A stretch of DNA of 64,000 nucleotides, taken from contig DXFM01000005.1 of NCBI GenBank assembly GCA_019114465.1, positions 50,277 to 114,276 of the forward strand. The letters run 5' to 3'. The stretch is from Candidatus Lachnoclostridium avicola (GTDB lineage Bacteria; Bacillota; Clostridia; Lachnospirales; Lachnospiraceae). The notes under the pieces are model-generated. The model was not told the origin of the DNA. It ran no database searches and saw only the letters and a list, made by a program, of their open reading frames with translations. Both the position numbers and the translations under genes were made by a program. Below, in pieces: positions 1-9,312 of this stretch; positions within the stretch are counted from its first letter, which is position 1; each line of letters opens with the position of its first letter.

Positions 1-158
1 ACACCCTTCGCTCCCATGTCTTCCAGCCATTTTTTGCAGAATTCCATCCGCTTCTCCTCGTGGTTGGACGGGGAGGGAATCTGGGCGATGGTCTTTAAGA
101 GCTGGAACGCCTCCTCCCTGTGATCGCTGATAAACTGTTTTGCCTGTGATGATACCAT
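1..158 (-). CDS. M20 family metallopeptidase, N-terminal fragment
   Basis: The reverse strand starts at ATG 158 behind a good AAAGGAGG site and runs off the left edge after 52 codons. The visible protein begins MVSSQAKQFISDHREEAF and continues with LLKTIAQIPSPSNHEEKR, the usual first helix and 'IPSPS-x-E' turn of M20 dipeptidases and amidohydrolases (PepV, DapE and CarbG types); the metal-binding residues lie outside the window. It is the last visible gene of the peptide transporter operon, 85 bases after the second binding protein, so a cytoplasmic peptidase that cuts imported dipeptides is the natural reading. The exact subfamily cannot be decided from 52 residues. Confidence 0.75.
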   Translation of the reverse strand, partial: MVSSQAKQFISDHREEAFQLLKTIAQIPSPSNHEEKRMEFCKKWLEDMGAKG

Positions 159-187
159 AGTTTTGTCCTCCTTTATGTATATGAACA

Positions 188-229
188 AGAAGACACCCCT
201 TGAGCAGCCTCGCCTTTGGGATGTCTTCT
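188..229 (-). other. Stem-loop between binding protein and peptidase genes
   Basis: AGAAGACACCC (188-198) can pair with GGGATGTCTTCT (218-229) with one mismatch or bulge. No T-run follows on the minus strand, so it looks more like an mRNA 3'-end stabiliser or partial terminator than a full stop. Confidence 0.5.
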
Positions 230-243
230 GTCATGTTTGAGTA

Positions 244-1884
244 TTAATATTTATAGGTCTTGCTTAAGTATACGTTTCCTGTGGGATGGAAAATGAAATT
301 GTGCACGTTGGAAACGTATGCGGACAGGCTCTCCTGGTGAGAGATGGGAAGCCATACGCACTCGTCCGCCAGCTTCTGCTCCATTTCCCCATAGAGGGCG
401 TTTCTCTCATCGCCGTTGGGAAGGCTGACCGCCTCTGCCAGCATGGCGTTGTACTCGTCGTTTTTGTAGTGGGCCACGTTGATGCCGATATCTTCGTTGG
501 CCAGCAGGTTCAGGAAGTTGTCCGGGTCACCGTTGTCTCCCGTCCATCCGAACAGGCACACGTCAAAATCGCCGGTGTTGCACTTGTCGATATAGGAAGT
601 CCAGTCAAAGGTATCGATGCGGCAGTTGACGCCCACCTTTGCCCAGTAGCCCTGAATGGCCTCCGCCAGAGTCTGACCGGTGGCGGTGTTGTAGGGTCTG
701 GGGTTGGTGTAAGCCACCATATAGATGTCCGTCACGCCTTTTTCTGCCAGAGTAGCCTGAGCGGCCTCTGGATCGTAGGACACCTGGTGCACATCGCTGC
801 TGTAGCCGGGCACAAAGCTGGGAAGGATGGTGGTCGCCTCAGACGCGTATCCTCTGTAAAGGCTCTCCACCAGCTCCGGAACATTGATTGCCTGGGAAAG
901 GGCCTTTCTCACCTCCGGGTCTGTGAGTACGTCGGTGTTGTAGGCCATGTAGTTGATGTTCATGCCCTCCACTTTATTGAGCACGCAGCCGGCAGCCGTA
1001 ATCTGGTCCACCACGTTGGCGTCAATGCCGTCGATGATGTCCACCTCTCCGTTGGTGAGAGCCACCACACGGGCAGAGTTGTCGGTAATGGTGCGGAATA
1101 CAATATTCTTTGCCACGCCGGGCTCGCCCCAGTAATCCTCATTGCGCTCCATCACCACGGCCTCATCCTTGTCCCATCTCACGAATTTGTAGGGGCCGGT
1201 GCCGCAGGGATGCTCGTTCAAATTGTTGTCATACTGCTCGCAGGCCGTGGGGCTCACGATGGGGGCGCCTAAGGACATGGCCAGATTGTTTAAAAACGGG
1301 GTGCTGGCCTTCGTCAGTTTAAATTCCACGGTGTATTCGTCCACCACGTTGCACTCCGCCACATCGCCGTAGACGAAATCTCCGTAGTTCATGTTCTCCG
1401 TCTTGTTGATGGTCTGACGATCCACGTTGAATTTTACGGCTTCCGCGTTAAAATCGGTGCCGTCGTGGAACTTTACGCCCTGTCTCAGATGAAAGGTATA
1501 GGTTAAGCCGTCCTCGCTCACGTCCCAGGACTCTGCCAGGCAGGGCTCCACCTCTGTGTTGGAATCTCCGAATTTCAGAAGGCCTTCATACATCTGCACG
1601 ATGGGCTTGGAAGACTCGCCGTCGTCCACGATGGCCGGATCCAGTCCTCTGGGGTCGGATCCCTGGGCAAAGGTGATGGTCTGCTCCCGGTCCACATCCT
1701 CCGGAATCTCTCCGAACTCCTTTAAGGCTGTGCCGGCAGCGGCGGTTTCCGTCTCCGCGGCGGAAGTCTCGCCGCCTGCTTCCGCGGCAGCAGTGGTCTC
1801 TGAACCGGACCCGCTCTGTCCGCAGGCAGCCATGGAAAGGGCCACAGCAGTGCACAGCAGAGCGCTGACTACTTTCTTTTTCAT
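244..1884 (-). CDS. Peptide ABC transporter substrate-binding lipoprotein (family 5), second copy
   Basis: A 546-residue extracytoplasmic solute-binding protein of the DppA/OppA family. The start at 1884 is set by an AGGAGGAG site; a longer open frame upstream has no such site. Residues 1-22 form a lipoprotein signal with lipobox SMAAC, followed by a Ser/Thr/Glu/Ala-rich linker. The family-5 core has 'GLDPAIVDDGESSKPIVQMY', 'FHLRQGVKFHDG' and 'GTGPYKF'. It would capture oligo- or dipeptides at the outer membrane face and hand them to DppBCDF encoded just upstream. It is a close paralogue of the protein at 6127-7782; long stretches are identical, with most divergence in the linker. It has its own promoter-like sequence and a preceding hairpin. 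The precise ligand (dipeptide, oligopeptide, nickel chelate) is not visible. Confidence 0.92.
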   Translation of the reverse strand: MKKKVVSALLCTAVALSMAACGQSGSGSETTAAAEAGGETSAAETETAAAGTALKEFGEIPEDVDREQTITFAQGSDPRGLDPAIVDDGESSKPIVQMYEGLLKFGDSNTEVEPCLAESWDVSEDGLTYTFHLRQGVKFHDGTDFNAEAVKFNVDRQTINKTENMNYGDFVYGDVAECNVVDEYTVEFKLTKASTPFLNNLAMSLGAPIVSPTACEQYDNNLNEHPCGTGPYKFVRWDKDEAVVMERNEDYWGEPGVAKNIVFRTITDNSARVVALTNGEVDIIDGIDANVVDQITAAGCVLNKVEGMNINYMAYNTDVLTDPEVRKALSQAINVPELVESLYRGYASEATTILPSFVPGYSSDVHQVSYDPEAAQATLAEKGVTDIYMVAYTNPRPYNTATGQTLAEAIQGYWAKVGVNCRIDTFDWTSYIDKCNTGDFDVCLFGWTGDNGDPDNFLNLLANEDIGINVAHYKNDEYNAMLAEAVSLPNGDERNALYGEMEQKLADECVWLPISHQESLSAYVSNVHNFIFHPTGNVYLSKTYKY

Positions 1885-1962
1885 GTTCAATACTCCTCCT
1901 CTTCCTGTTTCAGCCGCCCTTTGGGCAGAATTCTGCACAAAACGACAGCCGTGATAGGGAAA

Positions 1963-1991
1963 ATTATAGTACGGTTCCGCAAAAAACACAA
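1963..1991 (-). promoter_or_regulatory. Internal sigma-A promoter candidate for second binding protein
   Basis: On the minus strand TTGTGT and TATAAT are separated by exactly 17 bases. The -35 box and spacer lie within the stem-loop at 1972-2009. It would start transcription about 70 bases before the gene ending at 244. Confidence 0.5.
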
Positions 1992-2009
1992 CTGCTTTTT
2001 GCGGAACCG
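1972..2009 (-). other. Strong stem-loop between dppF and second binding protein gene
   Basis: CGGTTCCGCAAAAA (1972-1985) is the exact reverse complement of 1996-2009, giving a 14-base-pair stem with a 10-base loop. It sits just after the dppF stop codon. No T-run follows on the minus strand, so processing or partial termination is more likely than full termination. Confidence 0.65.
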
Positions 2010-2023
2010 CAGAAATTTGTCCA

Positions 2024-3016
2024 TTAATTCTGTTTGCTGTCGTACAGATGGCAGGCAACCAGGTGGCCGCCTCCCACATCTTTCATCTCAGGAAGAATCT
2101 CATCGCAGCCCTGGCACTTCTTAAAGCACCGGGAGCTGAACCGGCAGCCCTTCGGCGGATCGATGGGGGTTGGAACGTCTCCCGTCAGAATGATCCGCTC
2201 TTTTTTCTTCGTCACATCCGTGGACGGGATGGCGGACAAGAGGGCCTGGGTGTAGGGGTTTAAGGGGTTATCGTAGATCTCATGCTTTCCGGCAACCTCC
2301 ATCAGCTTGCCCAGGTACATGACGCCCACCCGGTCGCTGATGTGCTTCACCACGTTCAGTCCGTGGGCGATGAATAAGTAGGTCAGGCCGAACTGCTCCT
2401 TTAAGTCGTCCAGCAGGTTCAGCACCTGGGCCTGGATGGACACGTCCAGAGCGGACACAGGCTCGTCGCAGACGATGAGCTTGGGCTCCACCGCCAGGGC
2501 TCTGGCGATTCCCACTCTCTGGCGCTGTCCGCCGGAGAACTCGTGGGGATACCGGTTTCTCTGGTGGTTGGCCAGACCCACGCAGTTTAACAGGTAGGTG
2601 ACCCGGTCCTCAATCTGATCCTCTGGGAGGAGGTGATTGATGCGGATGGGTTCCGCAATAATATCTCCGATGGTCATGCGGGGATTTAAGGAGGCGTAGG
2701 GATCCTGGAAGATCAGCTGAATATCTTTGCAGTATTTCCGCCTCTCTTTGTGGGAAAGCTTGGTTAGATCTACACCGTTGTAGATGATTTCTCCGTCTGT
2801 GGGCTTGTAGAGATCCACCAGCATCTTTCCGATGGTGGATTTTCCGCAGCCGGACTCTCCCACCAGTCCGAAGGCCTCTCCCTTGTAAATTTTAAAGGAA
2901 ACGTCGTCCACTGCTTTCAGAATGGAGGTGGGTTTCCCGAAAAAGTTGGTTTCAACCGTGAAGTATTTCTTCAGGTTCTTTACCTCTAAAAGGACTTCTC
3001 TCTTCTCTTCGCTCAT
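2024..3016 (-). CDS. dppF: Peptide ABC transporter ATP-binding protein DppF/OppF
   Basis: A 330-residue cytoplasmic ATPase. Walker A GESGCGKST is at about 53-61, the Q-loop in 'LIFQDPYASLNPRMT' at about 102, the signature SGGQRQRV at 161-168, Walker B 'IVCDEPVSALD' near 181 and the H-loop His near 218 (here IAHGL rather than the usual ISHDL). The C-terminal OppF/DppF extension with the Cys-containing 'GCRFSSRCFKKCQGC' motif marks the peptide/nickel subfamily and may carry an iron-sulfur cluster, as reported for some Dpp ATPases. The start overlaps nothing and follows directly on the dppD stop with a GGAGG site inside the dppD 3' end, indicating translational coupling. It pairs with DppD to drive peptide import. 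Confidence 0.95.
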   Translation of the reverse strand: MSEEKREVLLEVKNLKKYFTVETNFFGKPTSILKAVDDVSFKIYKGEAFGLVGESGCGKSTIGKMLVDLYKPTDGEIIYNGVDLTKLSHKERRKYCKDIQLIFQDPYASLNPRMTIGDIIAEPIRINHLLPEDQIEDRVTYLLNCVGLANHQRNRYPHEFSGGQRQRVGIARALAVEPKLIVCDEPVSALDVSIQAQVLNLLDDLKEQFGLTYLFIAHGLNVVKHISDRVGVMYLGKLMEVAGKHEIYDNPLNPYTQALLSAIPSTDVTKKKERIILTGDVPTPIDPPKGCRFSSRCFKKCQGCDEILPEMKDVGGGHLVACHLYDSKQN

Positions 3017-3997
3017 TTACTCTTCCTCCGGTTCCTCTTCGTCGCTTACCAGGAAGCAGCGCACCTGTCTTCCGTCTTCGGTTTCCACCAGCTTTGGCAT
3101 ATGCTCCCGGCATTTCTCCATGCAGTGATCACACCGGTCCGCGAAGGAGCAGCCCTTGGGCAGATGGGTGGGATCGGGCACGATGCCCTTGATCATGTAG
3201 AGGCGGTCCCGGTCCTCATCCAGCTTGGGGATGGAGTCCATCAGGCCTCTGGTGTAGGGATGGAGAGGCTTCGTAAAGAGCTGCATGACTGTGGCCTGTT
3301 CCACCACACGGCCGCAGTACATAACCACAACCCGGTCCGCAGTCTCCGCCACCACGCCCAGATCGTGGGTGATGAGAAGGACTGCCATGCCCAGATCATT
3401 TCTCAGGCGGTTGATCAGGTCCAGAATCTGAGCCTGGATGGTCACGTCCAGAGCGGTGGTGGGCTCATCAGCGATGAGCAGCTCCGGATGGCAGGAAAGA
3501 GCCATGGCGATCATCACCCGCTGGCGCATACCGCCGGACATCTGATGGGGGTAGTCGTGGGCTCGCTTCTCCGGGTCCGGGATGCCCACCAGGTCCAGCA
3601 TCTTCACGGAGCGCTTGTAGGCCTCCTCCTTGCTCACTTTTTCATGGGTCAGAATGTTCTCCATGATCTGATCCTTGATGCGGTAAACGGGATTTAAGGA
3701 GGTCATGGGCTCCTGGAAAATCATGGAGATCCTGTCTCCCCGGATTTTTTCCATTTCCTTGTGATTCTTTTTCAGGAGATCCTCCCCGTTAAAGAGAATC
3801 TCTCCTCCGGACACCCGGCCGGGCTCCCGGATCAGTCCCATGATGGAGAGGGAGGTAACGCTCTTTCCGGAACCGGACTCTCCCACCACGGCCAGGATCT
3901 CTCCCTTGTCCACCTGGAAGCTGACGCCGTTTACGGCCTTCACCGTTCCACGCTTAACTTTAAATTCTGTTTCCAGATTTTTTACTTCCAATAACAT
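3017..3997 (-). CDS. dppD: Peptide ABC transporter ATP-binding protein DppD/OppD
   Basis: A 326-residue ATPase with Walker A GESGSGKS at 39-46, '[19 protein letters not shown]' after the Q-loop, signature [14 protein letters not shown], Walker B '[12 protein letters not shown]' and H-loop 'ITHDLGVV'. The C-terminal '[15 protein letters not shown]' cysteine motif is typical of this subfamily, and the tail is acidic (SDEEEPEEE). Ribosome binding site AAGGAGG lies 9 bases before the ATG. It sits 13 bases after dppC and abuts dppF, so the two ATPases are made together as the heterodimeric motor of the transporter. Confidence 0.95.
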   Translation of the reverse strand: MLLEVKNLETEFKVKRGTVKAVNGVSFQVDKGEILAVVGESGSGKSVTSLSIMGLIREPGRVSGGEILFNGEDLLKKNHKEMEKIRGDRISMIFQEPMTSLNPVYRIKDQIMENILTHEKVSKEEAYKRSVKMLDLVGIPDPEKRAHDYPHQMSGGMRQRVMIAMALSCHPELLIADEPTTALDVTIQAQILDLINRLRNDLGMAVLLITHDLGVVAETADRVVVMYCGRVVEQATVMQLFTKPLHPYTRGLMDSIPKLDEDRDRLYMIKGIVPDPTHLPKGCSFADRCDHCMEKCREHMPKLVETEDGRQVRCFLVSDEEEPEEE

Positions 3998-4010
3998 GAC
4001 GGCTTCCTCC

Positions 4011-4904
4011 TTATACTCGTTCTTTCGGATCCAGGGCGTCTCTTAAGCCGTCTCCGAACAGGTTGAAGGCCAGAACGGCCAGGGTGATGGCCAGTCCCGG
4101 GAAAATCAGAGTGTAGGGGGCAGAGAAAATATAGGTTCTCGCCCGTCCCAGCATGTCGCCCCACTCGGACATGGGAGGCTGCACGCCCATTCCCAAAAAG
4201 CCCAGGGCGGCCGTATCCAGGATGGCTGTGGAGATTCCCAGGGTGGCGCGGACCACGATGGAGGAAACCACGTTGGGCAGAATATGGCGGAAAATAATCC
4301 GTCCGTCAGAGTTGCCGATCACCTTTGCCGCAGCCACGTAGTCGTTCTCTTTTACTGAGAGAATGGAACTGCGGACGATGCGGGCGTACTCAGGGATGGA
4401 AACGGTTCCGATGGCGATAACCGCCTTGTCCAGTCCCTTGCCCAGAGCCGCCATCAGAGTGATGGCCAGCAGGATGGAGGGGATAGAGAGCATGATGTCC
4501 ATACATCTCATGATGAAGCCGTCCACCTTGCCGCCGAAATATCCGGCCACAGAGCCCAGGATCGTACCGATCACCAGGGAGAAGGCCACCGCGGACAGTC
4601 CCACCAGCAGGGAGACCTTCGTTCCGGAGAGCACTCTGGAGAAGATGTCCCTTCCCAGCTGATCCGTGCCGAACCAGTACTCCGCGCAGGGTTTTACAAA
4701 GGTGTGAGCCATGTCGGAATATTCTGGATCATAGGGAGCCAGAAGGTCCCCGAAGATAGCCAGGAAAATCAGCAGAATGATGACCACCAGTCCTGCCAGG
4801 GCCGCCTTATTTTTCTTTAAGGTGTCCCACATCACTTTTAACTGGGACTCCGGTTTCTCGATGACCTCTCCGGCCACTATTTCAGTACGTTTTTTCTTTG
4901 CCAT
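4011..4904 (-). CDS. dppC: Peptide ABC transporter permease DppC/OppC
   Basis: A 297-residue inner-membrane permease. It has the OppC N-terminal domain with one membrane helix at about 33-53, then the binding-protein-dependent transport domain with about five further helices. The EAA coupling loop '[19 protein letters not shown]' followed by '[20 protein letters not shown]' contacts the ATPases. The ending '[14 protein letters not shown]' is the hallmark C-terminus of DppC/OppC/NikC proteins. The AAGGAGG site overlaps the end of dppB, and only 3 bases separate the two genes. Confidence 0.95.
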   Translation of the reverse strand: MAKKKRTEIVAGEVIEKPESQLKVMWDTLKKNKAALAGLVVIILLIFLAIFGDLLAPYDPEYSDMAHTFVKPCAEYWFGTDQLGRDIFSRVLSGTKVSLLVGLSAVAFSLVIGTILGSVAGYFGGKVDGFIMRCMDIMLSIPSILLAITLMAALGKGLDKAVIAIGTVSIPEYARIVRSSILSVKENDYVAAAKVIGNSDGRIIFRHILPNVVSSIVVRATLGISTAILDTAALGFLGMGVQPPMSEWGDMLGRARTYIFSAPYTLIFPGLAITLAVLAFNLFGDGLRDALDPKERV

Positions 4905-4907
4905 GGC

Positions 4908-5924
4908 TTACGCCTCCTTTCCTGAATATTTAATTCTGGGATCGAGGAAGGCGTATACCACGTCCACGATCAGGTTCATCAGAACAAAGATAACGGCGAT
5001 CAGCAGAACCACGCCCTGCACCACCGGGAAGTCTGACTTCATGATGCACTGCACAGTGTAGTTGCCGATGCCAGGCCAGGAGTATACGGACTCTGTCAGC
5101 ACAGCTCCTCCCAGCAGGGATCCCAGCTGCAGACCGATGACCGTTGCCACCGGCAGCATGGCATTTCTCAGGGCATGGCGGCGGGTCACTTTCCCTTCAG
5201 GAACACCCTTCGCCCTTGCGGTGCGGATATAATCCTGATTTAAAGTCTCCAGCATGCTGGAACGAGTCATTCTCGCGATGATAGCCATGGAATACAGGCT
5301 TAAGGTCACGGCGGGCAGGACCAGATGGCGGAGCACGTCTTTCAGCGCCTCCATGTCGCCCGCCAGAATGCTGTCAATGATCATAAATCCTGTCACAGTG
5401 TCCGGGCGCAGAGCCGGGTCCACGCGGCCTGTGGAGGGCAGCCAGTGAAGGGTGCCGGAGAACAGGATGATGAGCATGATGCCCAGCCAGAAAATGGGAA
5501 TGGAAACTCCCACCAGGGAGAGCAGCATGCCTCCGTTGTCAAAGATGGAGTTTTTGTGGACGGCGGATATGACGCCCACCACGATTCCCAGCACGGAAGC
5601 CAGGATGATGGCCACAATGGCCAGCTCCACAGTGGCGGGGAACCGGGACATGATCTCGTCCACCACGGGAGTCTTAGTATAGTAGGAAGTGCCCAGGTCG
5701 CCGGTGAAAGCTCCCTTGATGAAATCCACATACTGAACCACTACCGGGTCATTTAAGCCGTTGGCCTCTCTCCAGGCGTCCATGCTCTCCTGAGTGGCGT
5801 GCTGGCCCAGTACGATGGGGGCCGGATCGGGTGCGCAGACGCGCATCAGGAAAAATACGATCAGTGAAACCCCGAACAGTACCGGAATGAGCAGAAGCAG
5901 TCTCTTCACAATGTACTTTATCAT
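4908..5924 (-). CDS. dppB: Peptide ABC transporter permease DppB/OppB
   Basis: A 338-residue permease starting 'MIKYIVKRLLLLIPVLFGVS', the typical first helix of DppB. Further helices surround the EAA loop 'YIRTARAKGVPEGKVTRRHA', and the ending 'VDVVYAFLDPRIKYSGKEA' is the family C-terminus. It forms the membrane channel with DppC. Its ribosome binding site (AAAGG, 11 bases upstream) is weaker than that of the binding protein, and a 200-base spacer with three hairpins separates the two genes, suggesting the permease is made at a lower level than the binding protein. Confidence 0.95.
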   Translation of the reverse strand: MIKYIVKRLLLLIPVLFGVSLIVFFLMRVCAPDPAPIVLGQHATQESMDAWREANGLNDPVVVQYVDFIKGAFTGDLGTSYYTKTPVVDEIMSRFPATVELAIVAIILASVLGIVVGVISAVHKNSIFDNGGMLLSLVGVSIPIFWLGIMLIILFSGTLHWLPSTGRVDPALRPDTVTGFMIIDSILAGDMEALKDVLRHLVLPAVTLSLYSMAIIARMTRSSMLETLNQDYIRTARAKGVPEGKVTRRHALRNAMLPVATVIGLQLGSLLGGAVLTESVYSWPGIGNYTVQCIMKSDFPVVQGVVLLIAVIFVLMNLIVDVVYAFLDPRIKYSGKEA

Positions 5925-5969
5925 ATATTCTCAACCTTTCTTCTTATTGTTTTCATGGGGAACAATTCA

Positions 5970-6090
5970 TTTCTGAACCGGTCATCCCCGTTCCGGCTCA
6001 GAAACGGACTGTTCCCCCGGGAAACAGTCCGTGCCATGTTTTTCATGTCCTTAAGACACCCATAAAGGGCAGATTACTCTGCCCTTATGG
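5970..6090 (-). other. Three consecutive stem-loops between binding protein and dppB
   Basis: Three inverted repeats lie in one spacer: 5970-6004 (TTTCTGAACCGG with CCGGCTCAGAAA, one mismatch), 6005-6031 (CGGACTGTT with AACAGTCCG) and 6060-6090 (CCATAAAGGGCAGA with TCTGCCCTTATGG, one bulged A). None is followed by a T-run on the minus strand, so the set probably works as mRNA decay barriers or an attenuator. Such elements commonly raise binding protein over permease levels. Confidence 0.7.
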
Positions 6091-6126
6091 TGAAAAGCCG
6101 GTGTTTATGTCTTTTTCGCTGTGCTC

Positions 6127-7782
6127 TCAGTTCTTGTAGGTGTGGCTGAGGAACGTATTGCCGGTCGGATGATAGATGAAGTTCTGTACGTTGCTTGCGT
6201 ATGCAGCCAGGTTCTCCTGGTGGGAGATCAGCAGCCAGATATTCTCGTCGGCAACCTTCTGCTCCATCTCTGCGTAAGCGGCGTTTCTCTCGTCTCCGTT
6301 GGGAAGAGAAGCAGCGTCAGACAGCATCTGATTGAATTCCTCGTCGTGATACTGAGCTACGTTCATCTCAATGTCCTCAGAAGCCAGCAGGTTCAGGAAG
6401 TTGTCCGGGTCACCGTTGTCGCCGATCCAGCCGTAGAGGCAGACATCGTAGTCGCCGGTTCCGATCTTCTCCTTATAAGTGGTCCAGTCATAGGCGTCGA
6501 TGGTGCAGGTTACGCCCACCTTTGCCCAGTAGCCCTGAATTGCCTCTGCCAGGGTCTGACCGGTAGCAGTGTTGTAAGGTCTCGGGTTGGTGTATGCCAG
6601 CATGTGGATCTCAGTGATGCCTTTGTCAGCCAGAACCTGCTGAGCATCCTCCGGATCATACTGGGTCTGGGTCACGTCTGCGCTGTAGCCAGGTACGAAG
6701 GAAGGTAGAATGGAGGTAGCCTCCGTCGCATAGCCTCTGTAAAGGCTCTGAACCAGCTCCGGAACATTCACTGCCTCAGACAGAGCTCTTCTCACGTCCG
6801 GATCGTCCAGCTTCTGGGTGTTGTAAGCCATGTAGTTGATGTTCATACCCTCTGTCATGTTTAACAGACAGCCGGCAGCTGTGATCTGATCCACCACGTT
6901 GGCGTCAATGCCGTCGATGATGTCCACCTCGCCGTTGGTGAGAGCCACCACGCGGGCAGAGTTGTCGGAAATGGTGCGGAACACGATTTCCTTGGAAACG
7001 CCCTTGTCGCCCCAGTAGTCTTCATTTCTCTCCAGCACAACAGCCTCGTTCTTGTCCCATCTCACGAACTTGTAGGGACCGGTTCCGCAGGGAGCCTCGT
7101 TTAAGTTGTTGCCGGCAGCCTCACAGGCGGTGGGACTTACCATGGGAGCGCCCAGGGACATGGCCAGGTTGTTTAAGAAGGGAGTGCTGGCCTTGTTCAG
7201 AACGATCTCCACCGTGTAGTCATCGATGACGTTGCAGGCAGCCACGTCGCCGAACACGAAGTCTGCGTAGAGCATGTCGGAAGTCTTGTTCACGGTCTGA
7301 CGGTCAATGTTGTACTTTACAGCCTCAGCATTGAAGTCTGTGCCGTCGTGGAACTTCACACCCTGTCTTAAATGGAAGGTGTAGGTTAAGCCGTCATCGC
7401 TGATATCCCAGGACTCTGCCAGGCAGGGCTCTACTTCGGTGTTGGAATCGCCGAACTTCGTCAGTCCCTCGTACATCTGCACGATGGGCTTGGAAGACTC
7501 GCCGTCGTCCACCAGAGCCGGATCCAGTCCTCTGGGATCCGCTCCCTGAGCGTATGTAAGGGTCTGCTCACGGTCCACATCTTCCGGAACCTCAGCGAAC
7601 TCTGTCAGGTTCTCCGCTGCCTGCGCCGTCTGCGCCGCAGTCGTTTCTGTCTCGGCGCCTGCGCCCTCTTCAGAGGACTGAGCCGCCGTGGTGTCTGTTG
7701 TGGAACCGCTTCCGCCGCAGCCGGATAATACAGCCGCAGTCATGGCGGTGCACAGCAGAACGCTGGCTAATTTCTTTTTCAT
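6127..7782 (-). CDS. Peptide ABC transporter substrate-binding lipoprotein (family 5), first copy
   Basis: A 551-residue lipoprotein of the DppA/OppA family. The ATG at 7782 follows an AAAGGAGGAG site. The signal peptide ends in lipobox LSGC, followed by a Ser/Thr/Ala/Glu-rich linker and then the family-5 fold with 'GLDPALVDDGESSKPIVQMY', 'FHLRQGVKFHDGTDF' and 'GTGPYKFVRWDKNEAVV'. It is the first gene of the dpp operon, 97 bases downstream of the predicted transcription start, so it should be the most abundant product. It delivers peptides to DppBCDF. Near identity with the protein at 244-1884 indicates a within-operon duplication. Confidence 0.93.
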   Translation of the reverse strand: MKKKLASVLLCTAMTAAVLSGCGGSGSTTDTTAAQSSEEGAGAETETTAAQTAQAAENLTEFAEVPEDVDREQTLTYAQGADPRGLDPALVDDGESSKPIVQMYEGLTKFGDSNTEVEPCLAESWDISDDGLTYTFHLRQGVKFHDGTDFNAEAVKYNIDRQTVNKTSDMLYADFVFGDVAACNVIDDYTVEIVLNKASTPFLNNLAMSLGAPMVSPTACEAAGNNLNEAPCGTGPYKFVRWDKNEAVVLERNEDYWGDKGVSKEIVFRTISDNSARVVALTNGEVDIIDGIDANVVDQITAAGCLLNMTEGMNINYMAYNTQKLDDPDVRRALSEAVNVPELVQSLYRGYATEATSILPSFVPGYSADVTQTQYDPEDAQQVLADKGITEIHMLAYTNPRPYNTATGQTLAEAIQGYWAKVGVTCTIDAYDWTTYKEKIGTGDYDVCLYGWIGDNGDPDNFLNLLASEDIEMNVAQYHDEEFNQMLSDAASLPNGDERNAAYAEMEQKVADENIWLLISHQENLAAYASNVQNFIYHPTGNTFLSHTYKN

Positions 7783-7885
7783 AATAGCTCCTCCTTTTCC
7801 TATTTCCATTCCCGACCAGGAAACATTTGGCTTTCACTTTAGTCAGCTAATAAGCCAATGCACCGAATCTGCAATGTTGATGCTG

Positions 7886-7914
7886 ATTATAGCCCGAAAT
7901 TGAATAAATTACAA
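7886..7914 (-). promoter_or_regulatory. Sigma-A promoter of the dpp operon
   Basis: On the minus strand TTGTAA and TATAAT are spaced by 17 bases. The predicted leader to the ATG at 7782 is about 97 bases. AT-rich runs lie upstream. No terminator of the proline operon is evident between 7915 and 8048. Confidence 0.65.
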
Positions 7915-8048
7915 CTATTTTTTACAAAAATCTGTTTTTTTTGTATAAACAAACAAGTTCAATTTCTGTTTCCCGCGTGATTTCGGCGTTTTTTCGGTGA
8001 GTGCAGATGTACGCGTGGAAAAGACAGGCACAAGTGGAAATCTCCCCC

Positions 8049-9293
8049 TTAAGGGCGAACCTGTCCGTTTCCGTAGATGATGTATTTGGTGGTGGTCAGT
8101 TCCCGCAGACCCATGGGGCCTCTGGCATGAAGTTTCTGGGTGCTGATGCCGATCTCCGCCCCGAATCCAAACTCTGCTCCGTCGGTAAAACGGGTGGAGG
8201 CGTTTACATAGACGGCCGCCGCGTCCACCTCGTCCAGAAAACGCTGGGCATTGGCGTAATCCTTTGTGATAATGGCCTCAGAATGGCCGGTTCCGTAGCG
8301 GTTGATGTGGGCGATGGCCTCGTCCAGGCTGTCCACCTGTTTCAGGGAAATGATATAATCTAAGTATTCCGTCCCCCAGTCCTCTTCCGTGGCTGGCACC
8401 AGGCCGTCCACCATGCGGCAGCTGTCTTCGTCTCCCCGGATCTCCACCTGCTTTTCGTCCAGGCGCTGTTTTAACAGAGGCAGGAACTGCTCTGCAATGG
8501 ACTTGTGGACCAGAAGGGATTCGCAGGCGTTGCAGACGCCGATCCTCTGGGTCTTGGCGTTGTAGATAATGTCCAGGGCCATGGAAAAATCCGCTGTGGC
8601 GTCCACGTAGATGTGGCAGTTGCCAGTCCCTGTCTCAATGACGGGAACGGTGCTGTTTTCCACCACCGTGCGGATCAGGCCGGCGCTGCCCCTGGGAATG
8701 AGGACGTCCACATACTGGTTCAGCCGCATGAGGGCCTTTGCACTGTCTCTGCTGGTGTCGGAGATGAGCTGAACGGCGTCCGCCGGCAGCCCTGCCTGCT
8801 GGAGTCCCTTTTGAATAGCCTCCACGATGGCCATATTGGAGCGGATGGCGTCGCTCCCGCCCCTTAAAATTACTGCGTTTCCAGATTTGAAGCAGAGGCC
8901 GAAGGCATCCGCCGTCACGTTTGGCCGGGCCTCATAGATAATGGCGATCACTCCCAGCGGTACTCTCTTTTTGCCGATGAGAAGGCCGTTTGGCCGACGC
9001 TTCATGGACTCCACCTCACCGATGGGATCCTCCAGGGCAGCCACATCCTTCAGGCCCCCTGCCATGGACGCCACCCGGGCGGGAGTCAGGCGCAGGCGGT
9101 CCACCAGGCCGGGATTCATCCCTTTCTCCTCCGCTGCCTTCACATCCTCTTCATTGGCGGCCAGGATCTGTTTCTCTGCCGCCATCAGGGCTTCCGCCGC
9201 GCTGAGAAGGCCGGCGTTCTTCTCATTTACCCCCAGCTTTCCCAGAAAATGGGACACTTCCTTTGCCTTTGCTCCAATTTCAGTCAGATTCAT
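8049..9293 (-). CDS. proA: Glutamate-5-semialdehyde dehydrogenase (gamma-glutamyl phosphate reductase)
   Basis: A 414-residue cytoplasmic enzyme that reduces gamma-glutamyl phosphate to glutamate semialdehyde with NADPH, the second step of proline synthesis. Family blocks '[17 protein letters not shown]' (111-127), '[11 protein letters not shown]' and '[10 protein letters not shown]' are present, and the catalytic Cys is in '[10 protein letters not shown]' at residue 257. Length is normal for ProA. It is the last gene of a tight operon with proB, separated from it by the DUF896 and cyclo-ligase genes. A GGGGAG site precedes the ATG. Confidence 0.97.
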   Translation of the reverse strand: MNLTEIGAKAKEVSHFLGKLGVNEKNAGLLSAAEALMAAEKQILAANEEDVKAAEEKGMNPGLVDRLRLTPARVASMAGGLKDVAALEDPIGEVESMKRRPNGLLIGKKRVPLGVIAIIYEARPNVTADAFGLCFKSGNAVILRGGSDAIRSNMAIVEAIQKGLQQAGLPADAVQLISDTSRDSAKALMRLNQYVDVLIPRGSAGLIRTVVENSTVPVIETGTGNCHIYVDATADFSMALDIIYNAKTQRIGVCNACESLLVHKSIAEQFLPLLKQRLDEKQVEIRGDEDSCRMVDGLVPATEEDWGTEYLDYIISLKQVDSLDEAIAHINRYGTGHSEAIITKDYANAQRFLDEVDAAAVYVNASTRFTDGAEFGFGAEIGISTQKLHARGPMGLRELTTTKYIIYGNGQVRP

Positions 9294-9312
9294 GGTAAAC
9301 TCCCCTTTCTTA

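Noticed and set aside
244..2079. Longer form of the second peptide-binding protein starting at 2079
   Set aside because: It would overlap dppF and place 65 odd residues before a perfect lipoprotein signal; the ribosome binding site is at 1884.
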